Shown: positions 1-7,724 of the stretch, piece after piece
Layout of the letters: every line of letters starts with the position of its first letter
Numbering within the stretch: position 1 is the first letter of the stretch
Assembly: GCF_020215645.1 (NCBI RefSeq)
Contig: NZ_CP084058.1
Span: 3,968,001-4,032,000, forward strand
Direction: 5' to 3'
DNA from: Nonomuraea gerenzanensis
GTDB lineage: Bacteria > Actinomycetota > Actinomycetes > Streptosporangiales > Streptosporangiaceae
Length of the DNA stretch: 64,000 nucleotides
The notes under the pieces: generated by a model
What the model saw: the letters and a program-made list of their open reading frames with translations, nothing else
What the model was told of the DNA's origin: nothing
Databases searched by the model: none
Translations under genes and position numbers: made by a program

Positions 1-401
1 CGGCGCTCGGCGCGGTGCCCGGCTCCACCCTCGTCTCCATCGAGACCGAGGAGAACGGCAGCCTGTGGGAGGTGCAGGTCGTCGGCAAGGACGGCACCGA
101 GCACCAGCTCGACGTGGAGTCCGGCAAGGTCGTCGCGGGGCCCACCACCGAGCAGGAGGACGCCGACGACAAGGCCAAGCACCGAGCCCGGGTGTCGGCG
201 GCCAAACTCGACTACGCCCAGGCGGCCGACAAGATCGTCGCCGCGGTGCCCGAAGGGCGGGTCACGGAGCTGAACCTGGACACGGAGCAGGGCAAGACCG
301 TGTGGGAGGCGGATGTGATCGGGGCGGACGGGGTCAAGCACGAGGTGGCGGTGGACGCGGCCACGGGCGCGGTCACCAGGAACAACGCCGCCACGTCCTG
401 A
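1..401 (+). CDS. PepSY-domain protein, 5'-truncated by the window edge
   Basis: The frame is open from the first base and ends at TGA 399-401, so this is the C-terminal part of a longer protein. Two PepSY-like repeats are visible. The first reads ALGAVPGSTLVSIETEENG, then WEVQVVGKDG and LDVESGKVV. The second begins near AKLDYAQAADKIVAAVPEG and continues with WEADVIGADGVKHEVAVDA. PepSY proteins are small secreted or membrane-anchored proteins, often thought to modulate peptidases or to act at the envelope. A signal peptide cannot be judged because the start is missing. The GTG at 15 is an internal valine, not a credible start. The fold is fairly certain; the function is not. Confidence 0.75.
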   Translation, partial: ALGAVPGSTLVSIETEENGSLWEVQVVGKDGTEHQLDVESGKVVAGPTTEQEDADDKAKHRARVSAAKLDYAQAADKIVAAVPEGRVTELNLDTEQGKTVWEADVIGADGVKHEVAVDAATGAVTRNNAATS

Positions 402-526
402 CAAACCACGGCACGCGCCCAGCGCCACGGCACGAAGCCCGGGGATCACCACATGCGGAAGGGGCGATCGCAGGCGGGCACGGGGCCGCTGTGTGCTGCC
501 GAGGGTGCGGTGGAGCCCCCAGGCCA

Positions 527-578
527 GGGGACGTCTGAGGTCAGGGACGCCTTGGGCGGGGGACGTCTGAGGTCAGGG
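527..578. repeat. Direct repeat across the stop codon of the downstream hydrolase
   Basis: A 20-bp sequence beginning GGGGACGTCT occurs at 527-546 and again at 559-578 (period 32 bp). The second copy contains the stop codon (573-575) of the minus-strand hydrolase. The rest of the 402-572 gap shows no gene. The same kind of 3'-end duplication recurs at four other genes in this window. Confidence 0.8.
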
Positions 579-1334
579 GAGCAGGGCTGTGAGGGTGCGG
601 GCGAAGGCCTCGGGGTTGTCGAGCATGATGTTGTGCCCGGATTCCGGCACCTCCAGCACCCGCACCCCGGCCTCCCGCAACCCCGCGACCCCGGCGGGCT
701 CGGCCCCCTCCGGGTACAGGAAGGCGCGCGAGATCGACAGCCCGGCCAGCAACTCGCGCACGGCCGGTTCCGTCCCCCTGGCCAGGCTGACCGCGGTGCG
801 GTGCAGTGCGCGCAGGTCGGCGAGGCGCATCGTGGACCACCAGTGCGGCCCCACCCGATCCCGCACCTGCCTCCACCCTCCCGCCAGGAACTCCTCCTCC
901 CCGAACGCCGCGATGCCGCTGCTCCCGGGCGGGACCGGCGTAGGCGGGTAGGGGTCGAGGTTGGCGTCGACCAGCACCAGCCGCGCGACCAGCTCCGGAT
1001 GGCGCGCGGCCAGGACCGTGGCCACCGCCCCGCCCATGCTGTGCGCGATCACCGAGGCCCCCGCCACCCCGGCTTTGCGCAGCCCCTCCGCCAGTGTTTC
1101 CGCGTGCTCCTCCAGCGTGTACGAGAACTCCCGCGGCCGGTCGCTGATCCCGAACCCGAGCAGGTCGATCAGCAGGGACCGGTGGCGGGGCAGCAGGGGA
1201 TGGGCCGCGACCTCCGCGTAGTAGGGGGCCGAGGTGGCGCCGAGTCCGTGGACGTAGACACGCGCCGGCTCCTCGCCTGGCAACTCCACCCAGCGCATGC
1301 GAGCGCCGCTGTGATGGACGATGGCATCGTGCAT
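573..1334 (-). CDS. Alpha/beta hydrolase
   Basis: The 253-residue protein has a standard alpha/beta-hydrolase plan. An oxyanion-side segment VYVHGLGATS lies near residue 26. The nucleophile elbow is AHSMGGAV near residues 97-104, with Ser in the G/A-x-S-x-G position. A late acid is probable, and the catalytic His lies in the C-terminal PESGHNIMLDNPEAF. The start ATG at 1334 is preceded by GAGGAGA on the minus strand (about 1341-1347), a good ribosome binding site. It is transcribed divergently from a PadR regulator 50 bp away, so it may be a PadR target. The substrate cannot be deduced; it resembles proline-iminopeptidase or haloalkane-type relatives. Confidence 0.85.
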   Translation of the reverse strand: MHDAIVHHSGARMRWVELPGEEPARVYVHGLGATSAPYYAEVAAHPLLPRHRSLLIDLLGFGISDRPREFSYTLEEHAETLAEGLRKAGVAGASVIAHSMGGAVATVLAARHPELVARLVLVDANLDPYPPTPVPPGSSGIAAFGEEEFLAGGWRQVRDRVGPHWWSTMRLADLRALHRTAVSLARGTEPAVRELLAGLSISRAFLYPEGAEPAGVAGLREAGVRVLEVPESGHNIMLDNPEAFARTLTALLP

Positions 1335-1348
1335 GACGGATCTCCTCG

Positions 1349-1378
1349 TATATCGGCACCAATATATATCGGATCCGA
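1349..1378. promoter_or_regulatory. Probable PadR operator/divergent promoter
   Basis: The 47-bp divergent gap has an AT-rich core unlike the GC-rich surroundings. TATATCGG occurs twice in direct orientation (1349-1356 and 1365-1372). The second copy runs into a perfect 10-bp palindrome TCGGATCCGA (1369-1378). Such symmetry between a PadR gene and its neighbour is typical of an autoregulatory site. Confidence 0.5.
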
Positions 1379-1381
1379 GGT

Positions 1382-1927
1382 ATGATGACAGTCATGCTGG
1401 AGCTGGCCATACTCGGGTTTCTCAGAGATCGGCCCCTACACGGTTACGACCTGCGCCGCAGGGTGGCGGCGCTGATGGGGCACGTACGCCCGGTGGCCGA
1501 CGGCACGCTCTACCCGGCGATCAAGCGGATGGCCGCGGCCGGCTGGCTCGTCAGGAAGGACGAGCCGGGGGTCGCCGCCGCACCCCGCCGCACCCTCTAC
1601 CTGACGCCCGAGGGCCGCGCAGAGCTGGAACACCGGCTGCGCGACCCGGACGAGCTCGACATCAGCGACGAGAACCGCTGGTTCGCGCTGCTCGCCTTCC
1701 TCCGGCACCTGGACGAGCCCAAGGAGCAGGCGGCGGTGCTGCGCAGGCGGCTGGCGTTCCTGGAGGAGCCGACGAGCTTCTTCTACGACGGGGACAGGCC
1801 GATGGGCGCCGAGGAGTTCGCCGACCCGTTCCGTCAGGGCCTGCTCACCATCGCCCACGCCACCAGCCAGGCCGAGCTGGCCTGGCTGCACCACACCATC
1901 GCGACCCTCGAATCGGTCACCGGCTGA
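1382..1927 (+). CDS. PadR-family transcriptional regulator
   Basis: The N-terminus MLELAILGFLRDRPLHGYDL is the diagnostic PadR winged-helix opening. It is followed by DGTLYPAIKRMAAAGWLVRK (recognition helix region) and the wing YLTPEGRAELEHRL. The C-terminal half (residues about 100-181) is helical, as in PadR dimerisation domains with a Vir-like tail. ATGs at 1382, 1385 and 1394 are all possible starts; GAGG at 1377-1380 fits 1385 or 1394 better than 1382. The gene ends at 1927, overlapping the convergent RIO kinase by 11 bp. It probably represses itself and the divergent hydrolase through the AT-rich palindrome at 1349-1378. The inducer is unknown. Confidence 0.9.
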   Translation: MMTVMLELAILGFLRDRPLHGYDLRRRVAALMGHVRPVADGTLYPAIKRMAAAGWLVRKDEPGVAAAPRRTLYLTPEGRAELEHRLRDPDELDISDENRWFALLAFLRHLDEPKEQAAVLRRRLAFLEEPTSFFYDGDRPMGAEEFADPFRQGLLTIAHATSQAELAWLHHTIATLESVTG

Positions 1928-2792
1928 GCCCAGCCTCCTTGCGGAGCAGGGCGGCCAGGTCGTCCGGGTCGGCGGCGGCCACGCCCTTGGCGGCGAACCA
2001 CGTCGCCACGTTCCGGGCGTCGCGGTCGAGGAACGACGGCCCGGCCGGATGCGCGATCACGTCCACGATCTGCGGCAGGTCGATCACCACCAGCCTGCCC
2101 TCATGTACCAGCAGGTTGTACGGGGACAGGTCACCGTGCGCGAGCCCCTCCCTGGCCAGCGTCACCATGGCCGCCACGAGCTGCTCCCACAACCCGTCGA
2201 GCCCCTCGGCCACCTGCGCCAGCCGCGGCGCCGCGTACCCGTCGGCCGTCCCGACGAACTCCTGAAGGATCTCCGTCCCGACGATCTGCACCGGGTACGG
2301 CACCGGCACCCCCAGCTCCCACAGCCGGCACAGCGCCGAGAACTCGGCCACCGCCCACTGCGCGGCGATGGCCTGCTTGCCGAAGGCGGTGCGGCTGGCC
2401 ATGGCCCGGTTCATGCGGTCGTCGCGCGTCCTGCGGCCCTCCAGGTAGCCCGAGTCGCGGTGGAACAGGCGGTGCTCGGACGAGCGGTACCGCTTGGCGG
2501 CCAGCAGGCACACCCGGTCGGTGCCGGGCACGCCACGCGAGATCAGGTGGACGTCGGCTTCCTTGCCGGTCTTGAGTATGCCGTGCTCGGTGTCGACGGC
2601 GGCCAGCTCGGTGACCAGCCAGTCAGGGTGAGGGCGGGGGCCCTTCTCGGTCGGGGTGCTCTGGTCCCAGGTGGACCAGCGGTCGCCCTCAGGCGGGCCG
2701 TCGAGCGCCTCGGGGGCGTTGTCGAGCCATTCGAGGTCGTCGGCGTCGAGGGCGTTCCTGCCACGGCGGCGGTGTTGCGAGTGCTTCGGCAC
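1917..2792 (-). CDS. RIO-type serine protein kinase
   Basis: The 291-residue product carries an atypical RIO kinase fold. The phosphate-loop region ILKTGKEADVHLIS includes the RIO signature STGKEA-like motif. The ATP-anchoring Lys lies in LLAAKRYRSSEHRLFHRDSG. The catalytic loop is HGDLSPYNLLVHEG (Asp and Asn visible), and the metal-binding Asp lies in VVIDLPQIVD. The insert DDRMNRAMASRTAFGKQAIA with a W/E segment is typical of bacterial RIO proteins. These are cytoplasmic kinases or ATPases, in archaea and eukaryotes linked to ribosome assembly; bacterial targets are largely unknown. The start ATG at 2792 opens with a basic segment PKHSQHRRRGRN. The gene overlaps the PadR 3' end. Its upstream region (2793-2989) holds no gene. 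Confidence 0.88.
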   Translation of the reverse strand: MPKHSQHRRRGRNALDADDLEWLDNAPEALDGPPEGDRWSTWDQSTPTEKGPRPHPDWLVTELAAVDTEHGILKTGKEADVHLISRGVPGTDRVCLLAAKRYRSSEHRLFHRDSGYLEGRRTRDDRMNRAMASRTAFGKQAIAAQWAVAEFSALCRLWELGVPVPYPVQIVGTEILQEFVGTADGYAAPRLAQVAEGLDGLWEQLVAAMVTLAREGLAHGDLSPYNLLVHEGRLVVIDLPQIVDVIAHPAGPSFLDRDARNVATWFAAKGVAAADPDDLAALLRKEAGLSR

Positions 2793-2989
2793 GGTGGGAT
2801 GACTCCAGGTCTGAGGCCCACCGGCGGGTCGCGATCAGGTCGGCTGACGCCTGGTGGGAAGGAATGAGGACGCGGAAAACGGCACGCGGACAGTCGTTGT
2901 CACGGTCTCAGCCTCCCTTCGTGCAGCGGTGATCGATACGAGCTCAGAGTATGGCGACGCGGCCGGTACCGCCGCAACCCCTTTACCGC

Positions 2990-3565
2990 TCAGCGCGCGG
3001 CTGCCTCCAGGTCGAGGTCGATGTCCACGTCGAAGCCGATGCTGGTACGCAGGCGCTTGCGGTGGATGCCAGTGGGGACATATGCCCTGACCGAGGGTTC
3101 GAGCTCGAACGTGTAGACCACGGGCAGCGCATCCTCTTGCTCCACGCGCCAGAAGTGCCTGATGCCGGCGTCCGAGTACTTGATGGGCTTGGTGGTGCGG
3201 TCGCGCTCTCTGGACTCGTCCGAGACGACCTCGACGGCCAAGTGGACATCCTCGGGTTTGAACGAGGTGGTCTTCGCGGTGAAGGCGGAGCGCCTGACGA
3301 TGAGGATGTCGGGCTCCGGCCGCTGCCGCAGGCCCAGCGTCACCGTCATCTCCCGGGCCACCAGGAACTCCTCGGGCGGGCGGAGCGACCGCTCCAGCAG
3401 GCGAAGCATGAGCATATGGAAGCCGGTCTGCGGCGACCTCATGATGAGGGACTCATCGATCAGCTCGACGTGCCGGGGCGCGTCAGGGGGAAGGTGATCG
3501 AGCATGTCGGCGGTCCACCCACCGGGAGGCCCGGGGTAGAACCACTCGGGAAGGGCCATGCTCAT
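2990..3565 (-). CDS. Uma2-family (DUF820) putative endonuclease
   Basis: This 191-residue protein shows the Uma2 pattern of the PD-(D/E)xK nuclease superfamily. VELIDESLIM comes first, the acidic EPDILIVRRS follows, and then LAVEVVSDESRERDRTTKPIKYSDAGIRHFWRV. The last segment supplies the catalytic E and the K of the ExK-like centre. Uma2 proteins are very common in cyanobacteria and actinobacteria, often in many copies; their biological role is unresolved. ATG 3565 was chosen, with GGAGGTGC just upstream on the minus strand (3568-3575). It stands alone between the RIO kinase and a membrane protein, and no partner antitoxin or methylase is visible. Confidence 0.85.
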   Translation of the reverse strand: MSMALPEWFYPGPPGGWTADMLDHLPPDAPRHVELIDESLIMRSPQTGFHMLMLRLLERSLRPPEEFLVAREMTVTLGLRQRPEPDILIVRRSAFTAKTTSFKPEDVHLAVEVVSDESRERDRTTKPIKYSDAGIRHFWRVEQEDALPVVYTFELEPSVRAYVPTGIHRKRLRTSIGFDVDIDLDLEAAAR

Positions 3566-3624
3566 CGGAGCACCTCCTCAGTGAACTTCACGCGTCGCAT
3601 CCATGGTGACACATGGAGTGACTG

Positions 3625-4230
3625 TCAGGGCCGGTCCCTGCGCTCCTCCATCGAGCGCCGGTACAGCTCGTCGATCTGGTCCAGCGGGTCGGGGGCGTGG
3701 CGGCGGGCCTCGATCTCCAGGTCGGTGCGGGAGTGGAGGTCGGCGATGCCGGTGGCGGTGTGCTGGACCTGGTCGCCGAGGAGGTCGGCGCGGATGCGGG
3801 CGCACATCGCCGTCAGCTTGGCCTGGTGCTCCCTGAGCCGGTCGAGGGTGGCGTGGTCGACGTACGGGGACAGGCGGCGCTGCTGGGCGTACATGCCGAG
3901 CTGCCCGTCGTGCACGTCGGCCTGCGCCGTCAGGTCGGCCAGGAGGCGGGGCAGGTCGCCCAGGCCCCAGCCGAGGCTCTGCGCGTGCTCGACGGCCTGG
4001 CGGGTGAGGGTGACCTCGCGGCGCAGGTCCAGCCGGAGGCGCTCGACCTCGGCGGCGTCGCCGGTGCCCATCGCGTTGACGTGCGTGCTGAGGCGGGCGG
4101 TGGCCTGCTTGGCCTTGACCGCGGCCTTCTTGCCCAGCTTGACCAGGACGTAGATGCCGACGCCGCCCAGCAGCAGGAGGAACGCCAGGATCACCAGCAC
4201 GATGACAAGGAACTCGCCGATCTTCGCCAC
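3625..4230 (-). CDS. Membrane-anchored coiled-coil protein of unknown function
   Basis: I do not recognise the family. Taken from GTG 4230 the protein is about 201 residues. One strong N-terminal transmembrane helix (IGEFLVIVLVILAFLLLLGG) is followed by a lysine-rich stop-transfer stretch (KLGKKAAVKAKQ), and then a long charged, helix-rich cytoplasmic part with heptad-like Leu/Arg patterns (AEVERLRLDLRREVTL, LDRLREHQAKLTAMCARIRADLL). The open frame extends upstream to 4380, but the extension lacks hydrophobicity and overlaps the divergent SDR gene. The start is uncertain because the AGGAGG sits directly against the GTG. A scaffold or envelope-associated role would be a guess. Confidence 0.6.
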   Translation of the reverse strand: MAKIGEFLVIVLVILAFLLLLGGVGIYVLVKLGKKAAVKAKQATARLSTHVNAMGTGDAAEVERLRLDLRREVTLTRQAVEHAQSLGWGLGDLPRLLADLTAQADVHDGQLGMYAQQRRLSPYVDHATLDRLREHQAKLTAMCARIRADLLGDQVQHTATGIADLHSRTDLEIEARRHAPDPLDQIDELYRRSMEERRDRP

Positions 4231-4304
4231 CTCCTGTTGGTGTTGGTGCCTTGAAGGATAGTCGGCTCCGGCGGTTCGGGCGCGCCTCGCGGGCGCTGCG
4301 GTGA

Positions 4305-5150
<846 letters not shown>

Positions 5151-5948
5151 ATGCCGTACGCGGAGGTCGAGCGGGGGGTGCGGCTCTTCTACACCGACGA
5201 CGGCGTGGCGGGCTCGCCGCCGTTGCTGCTGGTCCACGGCTGGGGGACGGACTCGCACCAGTGGTCGTGGCACATCGACGCGCTCTCCTCCGCGCACCGC
5301 GTGCTCGCCGTGGACCTGCGCGGCCACGGCTACTCCTCGGTCCCGGAGACCGGCAACACGCCGCGCGCGATGGCCGGTGACCTGGACGTCCTGCTCGACC
5401 GGCTGGCGATCCCCCAGGTGGTCGCCGTCGGGCACTCCATGGGCGGCCAGGTGGTCTCCATCCTGGCCGTCGAGCATCCGGAACGAGTGCGGGCGCTGGT
5501 CACCCTCGACCCCGGCTACGGCATGTCCGCCGAGATCGCCCGCGGCTTCCCCCGCATGATCGCGGGGCTGAAGGGCGAGCGGCCGCACGAGGCGGCCGAG
5601 CGCATCGACGAGTGGTGCACGAACGCGGCCACTCCCGCCGTCATCAGGCGCTGGCACAAGCGGCGGTTGTACGGCATGCCGCCGCACGTGCTCGTGCAGG
5701 CGTTCGAGGCCATGTTCACCGGCCCGGGGGCCATCGGGGTGCGGCCGGCCAGCGACGAGTACCTGGCCCGGAGGCGGTGCCCGGTGTTGTCGATCTGGGC
5801 CGATGCCGGGCGGGCTAGCTGGGAGGCGGGGCTGCTCAAGGATCCCGCGTCGGTGGTGCTGTCGTGGGAGGGCGCCAGCCACCGGCTGCACGAGGAGCGC
5901 CCCGACGACTTCGTCAACGCCGTGGACGGCTGGTTGAGCCGCCTGTGA
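5151..5948 (+). CDS. Alpha/beta hydrolase, coupled to the SDR
   Basis: This 265-residue alpha/beta hydrolase has the oxyanion HGWGTDSHQW, DLRGHGYSSVP after strand 4, the nucleophile GHSMGGQV (Ser near residue 96) and a C-terminal ASHRLHEERPDDF segment holding the catalytic His. It starts at ATG 5151, immediately after the SDR stop codon, so translation is likely coupled. A 9-bp GC-rich hairpin follows at 5972-5999. The pairing with an SDR suggests a small catabolic module (ketone or alcohol and ester steps), which is an inference only. A second, unrelated hydrolase of the same fold is at 573-1334. Confidence 0.88.
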   Translation: MPYAEVERGVRLFYTDDGVAGSPPLLLVHGWGTDSHQWSWHIDALSSAHRVLAVDLRGHGYSSVPETGNTPRAMAGDLDVLLDRLAIPQVVAVGHSMGGQVVSILAVEHPERVRALVTLDPGYGMSAEIARGFPRMIAGLKGERPHEAAERIDEWCTNAATPAVIRRWHKRRLYGMPPHVLVQAFEAMFTGPGAIGVRPASDEYLARRRCPVLSIWADAGRASWEAGLLKDPASVVLSWEGASHRLHEERPDDFVNAVDGWLSRL

Positions 5949-5971
5949 TGAGCCACGCCGAATGTGCTGGG

Positions 5972-5999
5972 CCCGGCGGCACGGATGTCCCGCCGGGCG
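5972..5999 (+). terminator. GC-rich hairpin after the SDR-hydrolase pair
   Basis: GCCCGGCGG (5972-5980) pairs perfectly with CCGCCGGGC (5991-5999) across a 10-nt loop, 24 bp after the stop codon of the hydrolase. No U-run follows, as is usual for GC-rich actinobacterial terminators. Confidence 0.6.
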
Positions 6000-6089
6000 C
6001 CAGCGCGTGTGAGCGTGCCAGGGTTGGGGGCCACGGATTGACGCCCACACGTTTCGATCCCTTTGTTCGCTACCTCGCCCCCACGGTAG

Positions 6090-6110
6090 GCGCCGGCCTC
6101 CCGCCGGCGC
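6090..6110. terminator. GC-rich hairpin between convergent genes
   Basis: GCGCCGGC (6090-6097) and GCCGGCGC (6103-6110) form an 8-bp perfect stem with a 5-nt loop. It lies 25 bp beyond the end of the minus-strand DUF4126 gene and probably ends its transcript. The rest of 5949-6134 shows no gene. Confidence 0.5.
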
Positions 6111-6134
6111 GTCACCCCGCGGGTGGAGATGGGG

Positions 6135-6743
6135 TCACCCTGGCGGGTGATGCCCCCGGGCGGCCCTCCTGCGCGCACGCGAGCGGCGTACCCGGCGCAG
6201 CACCCACCACGCTCCTACCGCGAGCAGCAGCAGCACGACCAGCACCAGCACGGGCAGGAACAGCGCGATCAGGCTCATGCCGAACGACCCGGCGTCCTCG
6301 ACCGTGCTGACGACCGGCGCGCCGACCCCGGCCGTGCCCGCGTTGATCACCGGACGGGCGGCGGACTTGAGCGCGTGCACGGCCAGCGCCATCACGATGC
6401 CCAGCAGCCACCCCGCCCACGGGTTCTGCGTCATCCAGGAGGAGTTCTCCAGCTCGGCGGCGGCGCTGGTGGCGGAGAAGACCACGCCGCCGGAGGCGGG
6501 GCGCACCACGGTCTGGATGGCGTCGTTGACGCTGTCGACGGCGGGCACCTTGTCCAGGACCATCTCGGCCAGCAGCAGCACCGCGAGGATGGCGAGCACG
6601 CCCCAGTTGGACAGCCACGCGTAGCCGTCGGGCAGCCGCACGGCGTCGGTGACGTTCGCCAGCACCCCCACGACCAGGAGCGGGATGTATGCGTTCAGCC
6701 CGGCGGCCGTGGACAGCCCCAGACCGGTCAAAGCGGCCAGCAT
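6135..6743 (-). CDS. DUF4126 membrane protein
   Basis: The 202-residue sequence opens MLAALTGLGLSTAAGLNAYI, the characteristic DUF4126 start, followed by PLLVVGVLANVTDAVRLP. It has about four to five hydrophobic segments, a central loop with VDKVPAVDSVNDAIQT-like text and RPASGGVVFSATS, a late double-length hydrophobic stretch (SLIALFLPVLVLVVLLLLAVGA), and an Arg-rich tail (VRRSRARRRAARG) on the cytoplasmic side. The function of the family is unknown. The gene lies 4 bp after the stop of the choline-kinase-like gene on the same strand, so the two are probably co-transcribed. Confidence 0.85.
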   Translation of the reverse strand: MLAALTGLGLSTAAGLNAYIPLLVVGVLANVTDAVRLPDGYAWLSNWGVLAILAVLLLAEMVLDKVPAVDSVNDAIQTVVRPASGGVVFSATSAAAELENSSWMTQNPWAGWLLGIVMALAVHALKSAARPVINAGTAGVGAPVVSTVEDAGSFGMSLIALFLPVLVLVVLLLLAVGAWWVLRRVRRSRARRRAARGHHPPG

Positions 6744-6747
6744 GCCC

Positions 6748-7674
6748 CTAGTCTGCCCGGGCGGCCTCGTCCATGAGGCGTGTCAGCGCGGGATCGGTGA
6801 ACTCGGTCATCGCCCGCTCGTACTTCTCCATGCCCCACGACCAGAAGTCGAAGTCGATGGTGTCGTTGGCGCCGTCCTGGATGGAGGCCCACAACGTCCA
6901 GCCGTACTTGGACATGAGGCCGAGCAGGCGCGCCCGGGCGATCTTGTGGCGCAGGCGGCGGCCGTAGTACGCGGTGACCAGCTCGTCCAGGTGCCCGGGT
7001 GGCAGGTCGGACTCGCTCCAGATGTTGCCCAGCTCGAAGCAGGGGTCGTTGTTGCCCGCGTACTCGTAGTCGATCAGCCAGAGGCGCTCGCCGTCGTCCA
7101 GGATGTTCCCCGGCAGCAGGTCGTTGTTACACGGAACCGTCCCCTCGTCCCTGATGGCCAGACATTTCCGGATCTGGGCGACGGCGGGCATGAAGTCGAG
7201 GTAGCGAGGCGGCAGCCGGAAGCCGCGATCCCGCACGATCTCCAGGTAGCGCCGCTGCACCTCGAACATGTCGAAGTCGCGCACGAAACGCGGCCCGGCG
7301 TGCAGCCGCCGGCACGCCTCCGCCACGCGCGGCAGGTTCGCCGGATCCCGCAGGTCGGCCTCCGTGTACGTGCGGCACCCCGGCAGGAACCCCACCACGA
7401 GCACCCCCAGCTCCGGCAGGTAGTCGTGCACCGGCGCGCCGACCCCGGCCTTCGCCGCCGCGATCGAGTTGGCGTGCTCGGCGGCCCTGTCGATGGCCAG
7501 CAGCTCGCCGTCGCTGGCCCACACGCGCACCACGTACACGCCGGACGGTGTCGTGACCTTGTAGTTGTGGTTGGTGAGCCCGCCGGGCAGCTCCTCCACG
7601 GAGCGCGGCACGCCGGACAGCAGGGGGATGCGATCGAGGACCTCGGGCGCGGCCATGCTCGATGCTAGCTCCAC
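6748..7674 (-). CDS. Choline/ethanolamine kinase-like phosphotransferase (LicA/APH fold)
   Basis: This phosphotransferase of the choline/ethanolamine kinase family runs about 302-308 residues. It shows LPGGLTNHNYKVTTPSGVYVVRV (nucleotide side), the catalytic-loop motif VPCNNDLLPGNIL near residue 190 and the metal site WLIDYEYAGNNDPCFELGN. Family members phosphorylate choline, ethanolamine or similar amino alcohols with ATP. The GTG at 7674 and the ATG at 7656 are alternative starts; neither has a perfect ribosome binding site. It is divergent from the dimethylglycine/sarcosine dehydrogenase-like gene across a 50-bp gap with a GntR-type operator. This context suggests use of N-methylated amines, with both arms under one regulator (inference). 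Confidence 0.85.
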   Translation of the reverse strand: MELASSMAAPEVLDRIPLLSGVPRSVEELPGGLTNHNYKVTTPSGVYVVRVWASDGELLAIDRAAEHANSIAAAKAGVGAPVHDYLPELGVLVVGFLPGCRTYTEADLRDPANLPRVAEACRRLHAGPRFVRDFDMFEVQRRYLEIVRDRGFRLPPRYLDFMPAVAQIRKCLAIRDEGTVPCNNDLLPGNILDDGERLWLIDYEYAGNNDPCFELGNIWSESDLPPGHLDELVTAYYGRRLRHKIARARLLGLMSKYGWTLWASIQDGANDTIDFDFWSWGMEKYERAMTEFTDPALTRLMDEAARAD

Positions 7675-7684
7675 CGCCCTAAAC

Positions 7685-7694
7685 GGTCTAGACC
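7685..7694. promoter_or_regulatory. GntR/HutC-type operator
   Basis: GGTCTAGACC is a perfect 10-bp palindrome in the 50-bp divergent gap. It equals the core of the HutC-subfamily site known for DasR (GGTCTAGACC flanked by TG/CA). The locus encodes its own HutC-type regulator at 10063-10833, the likeliest binder; a global DasR homologue elsewhere is the alternative. Confidence 0.6.
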
Positions 7695-7724
7695 TTTACA
7701 GGCGCGCCGGTTAACCTCGCGACC

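Noticed and set aside
2854..3090. 78-codon plus ORF between RIO kinase and Uma2
   Set aside because: No family, ribosome binding site or codon bias; it overlaps the Uma2 3' end.
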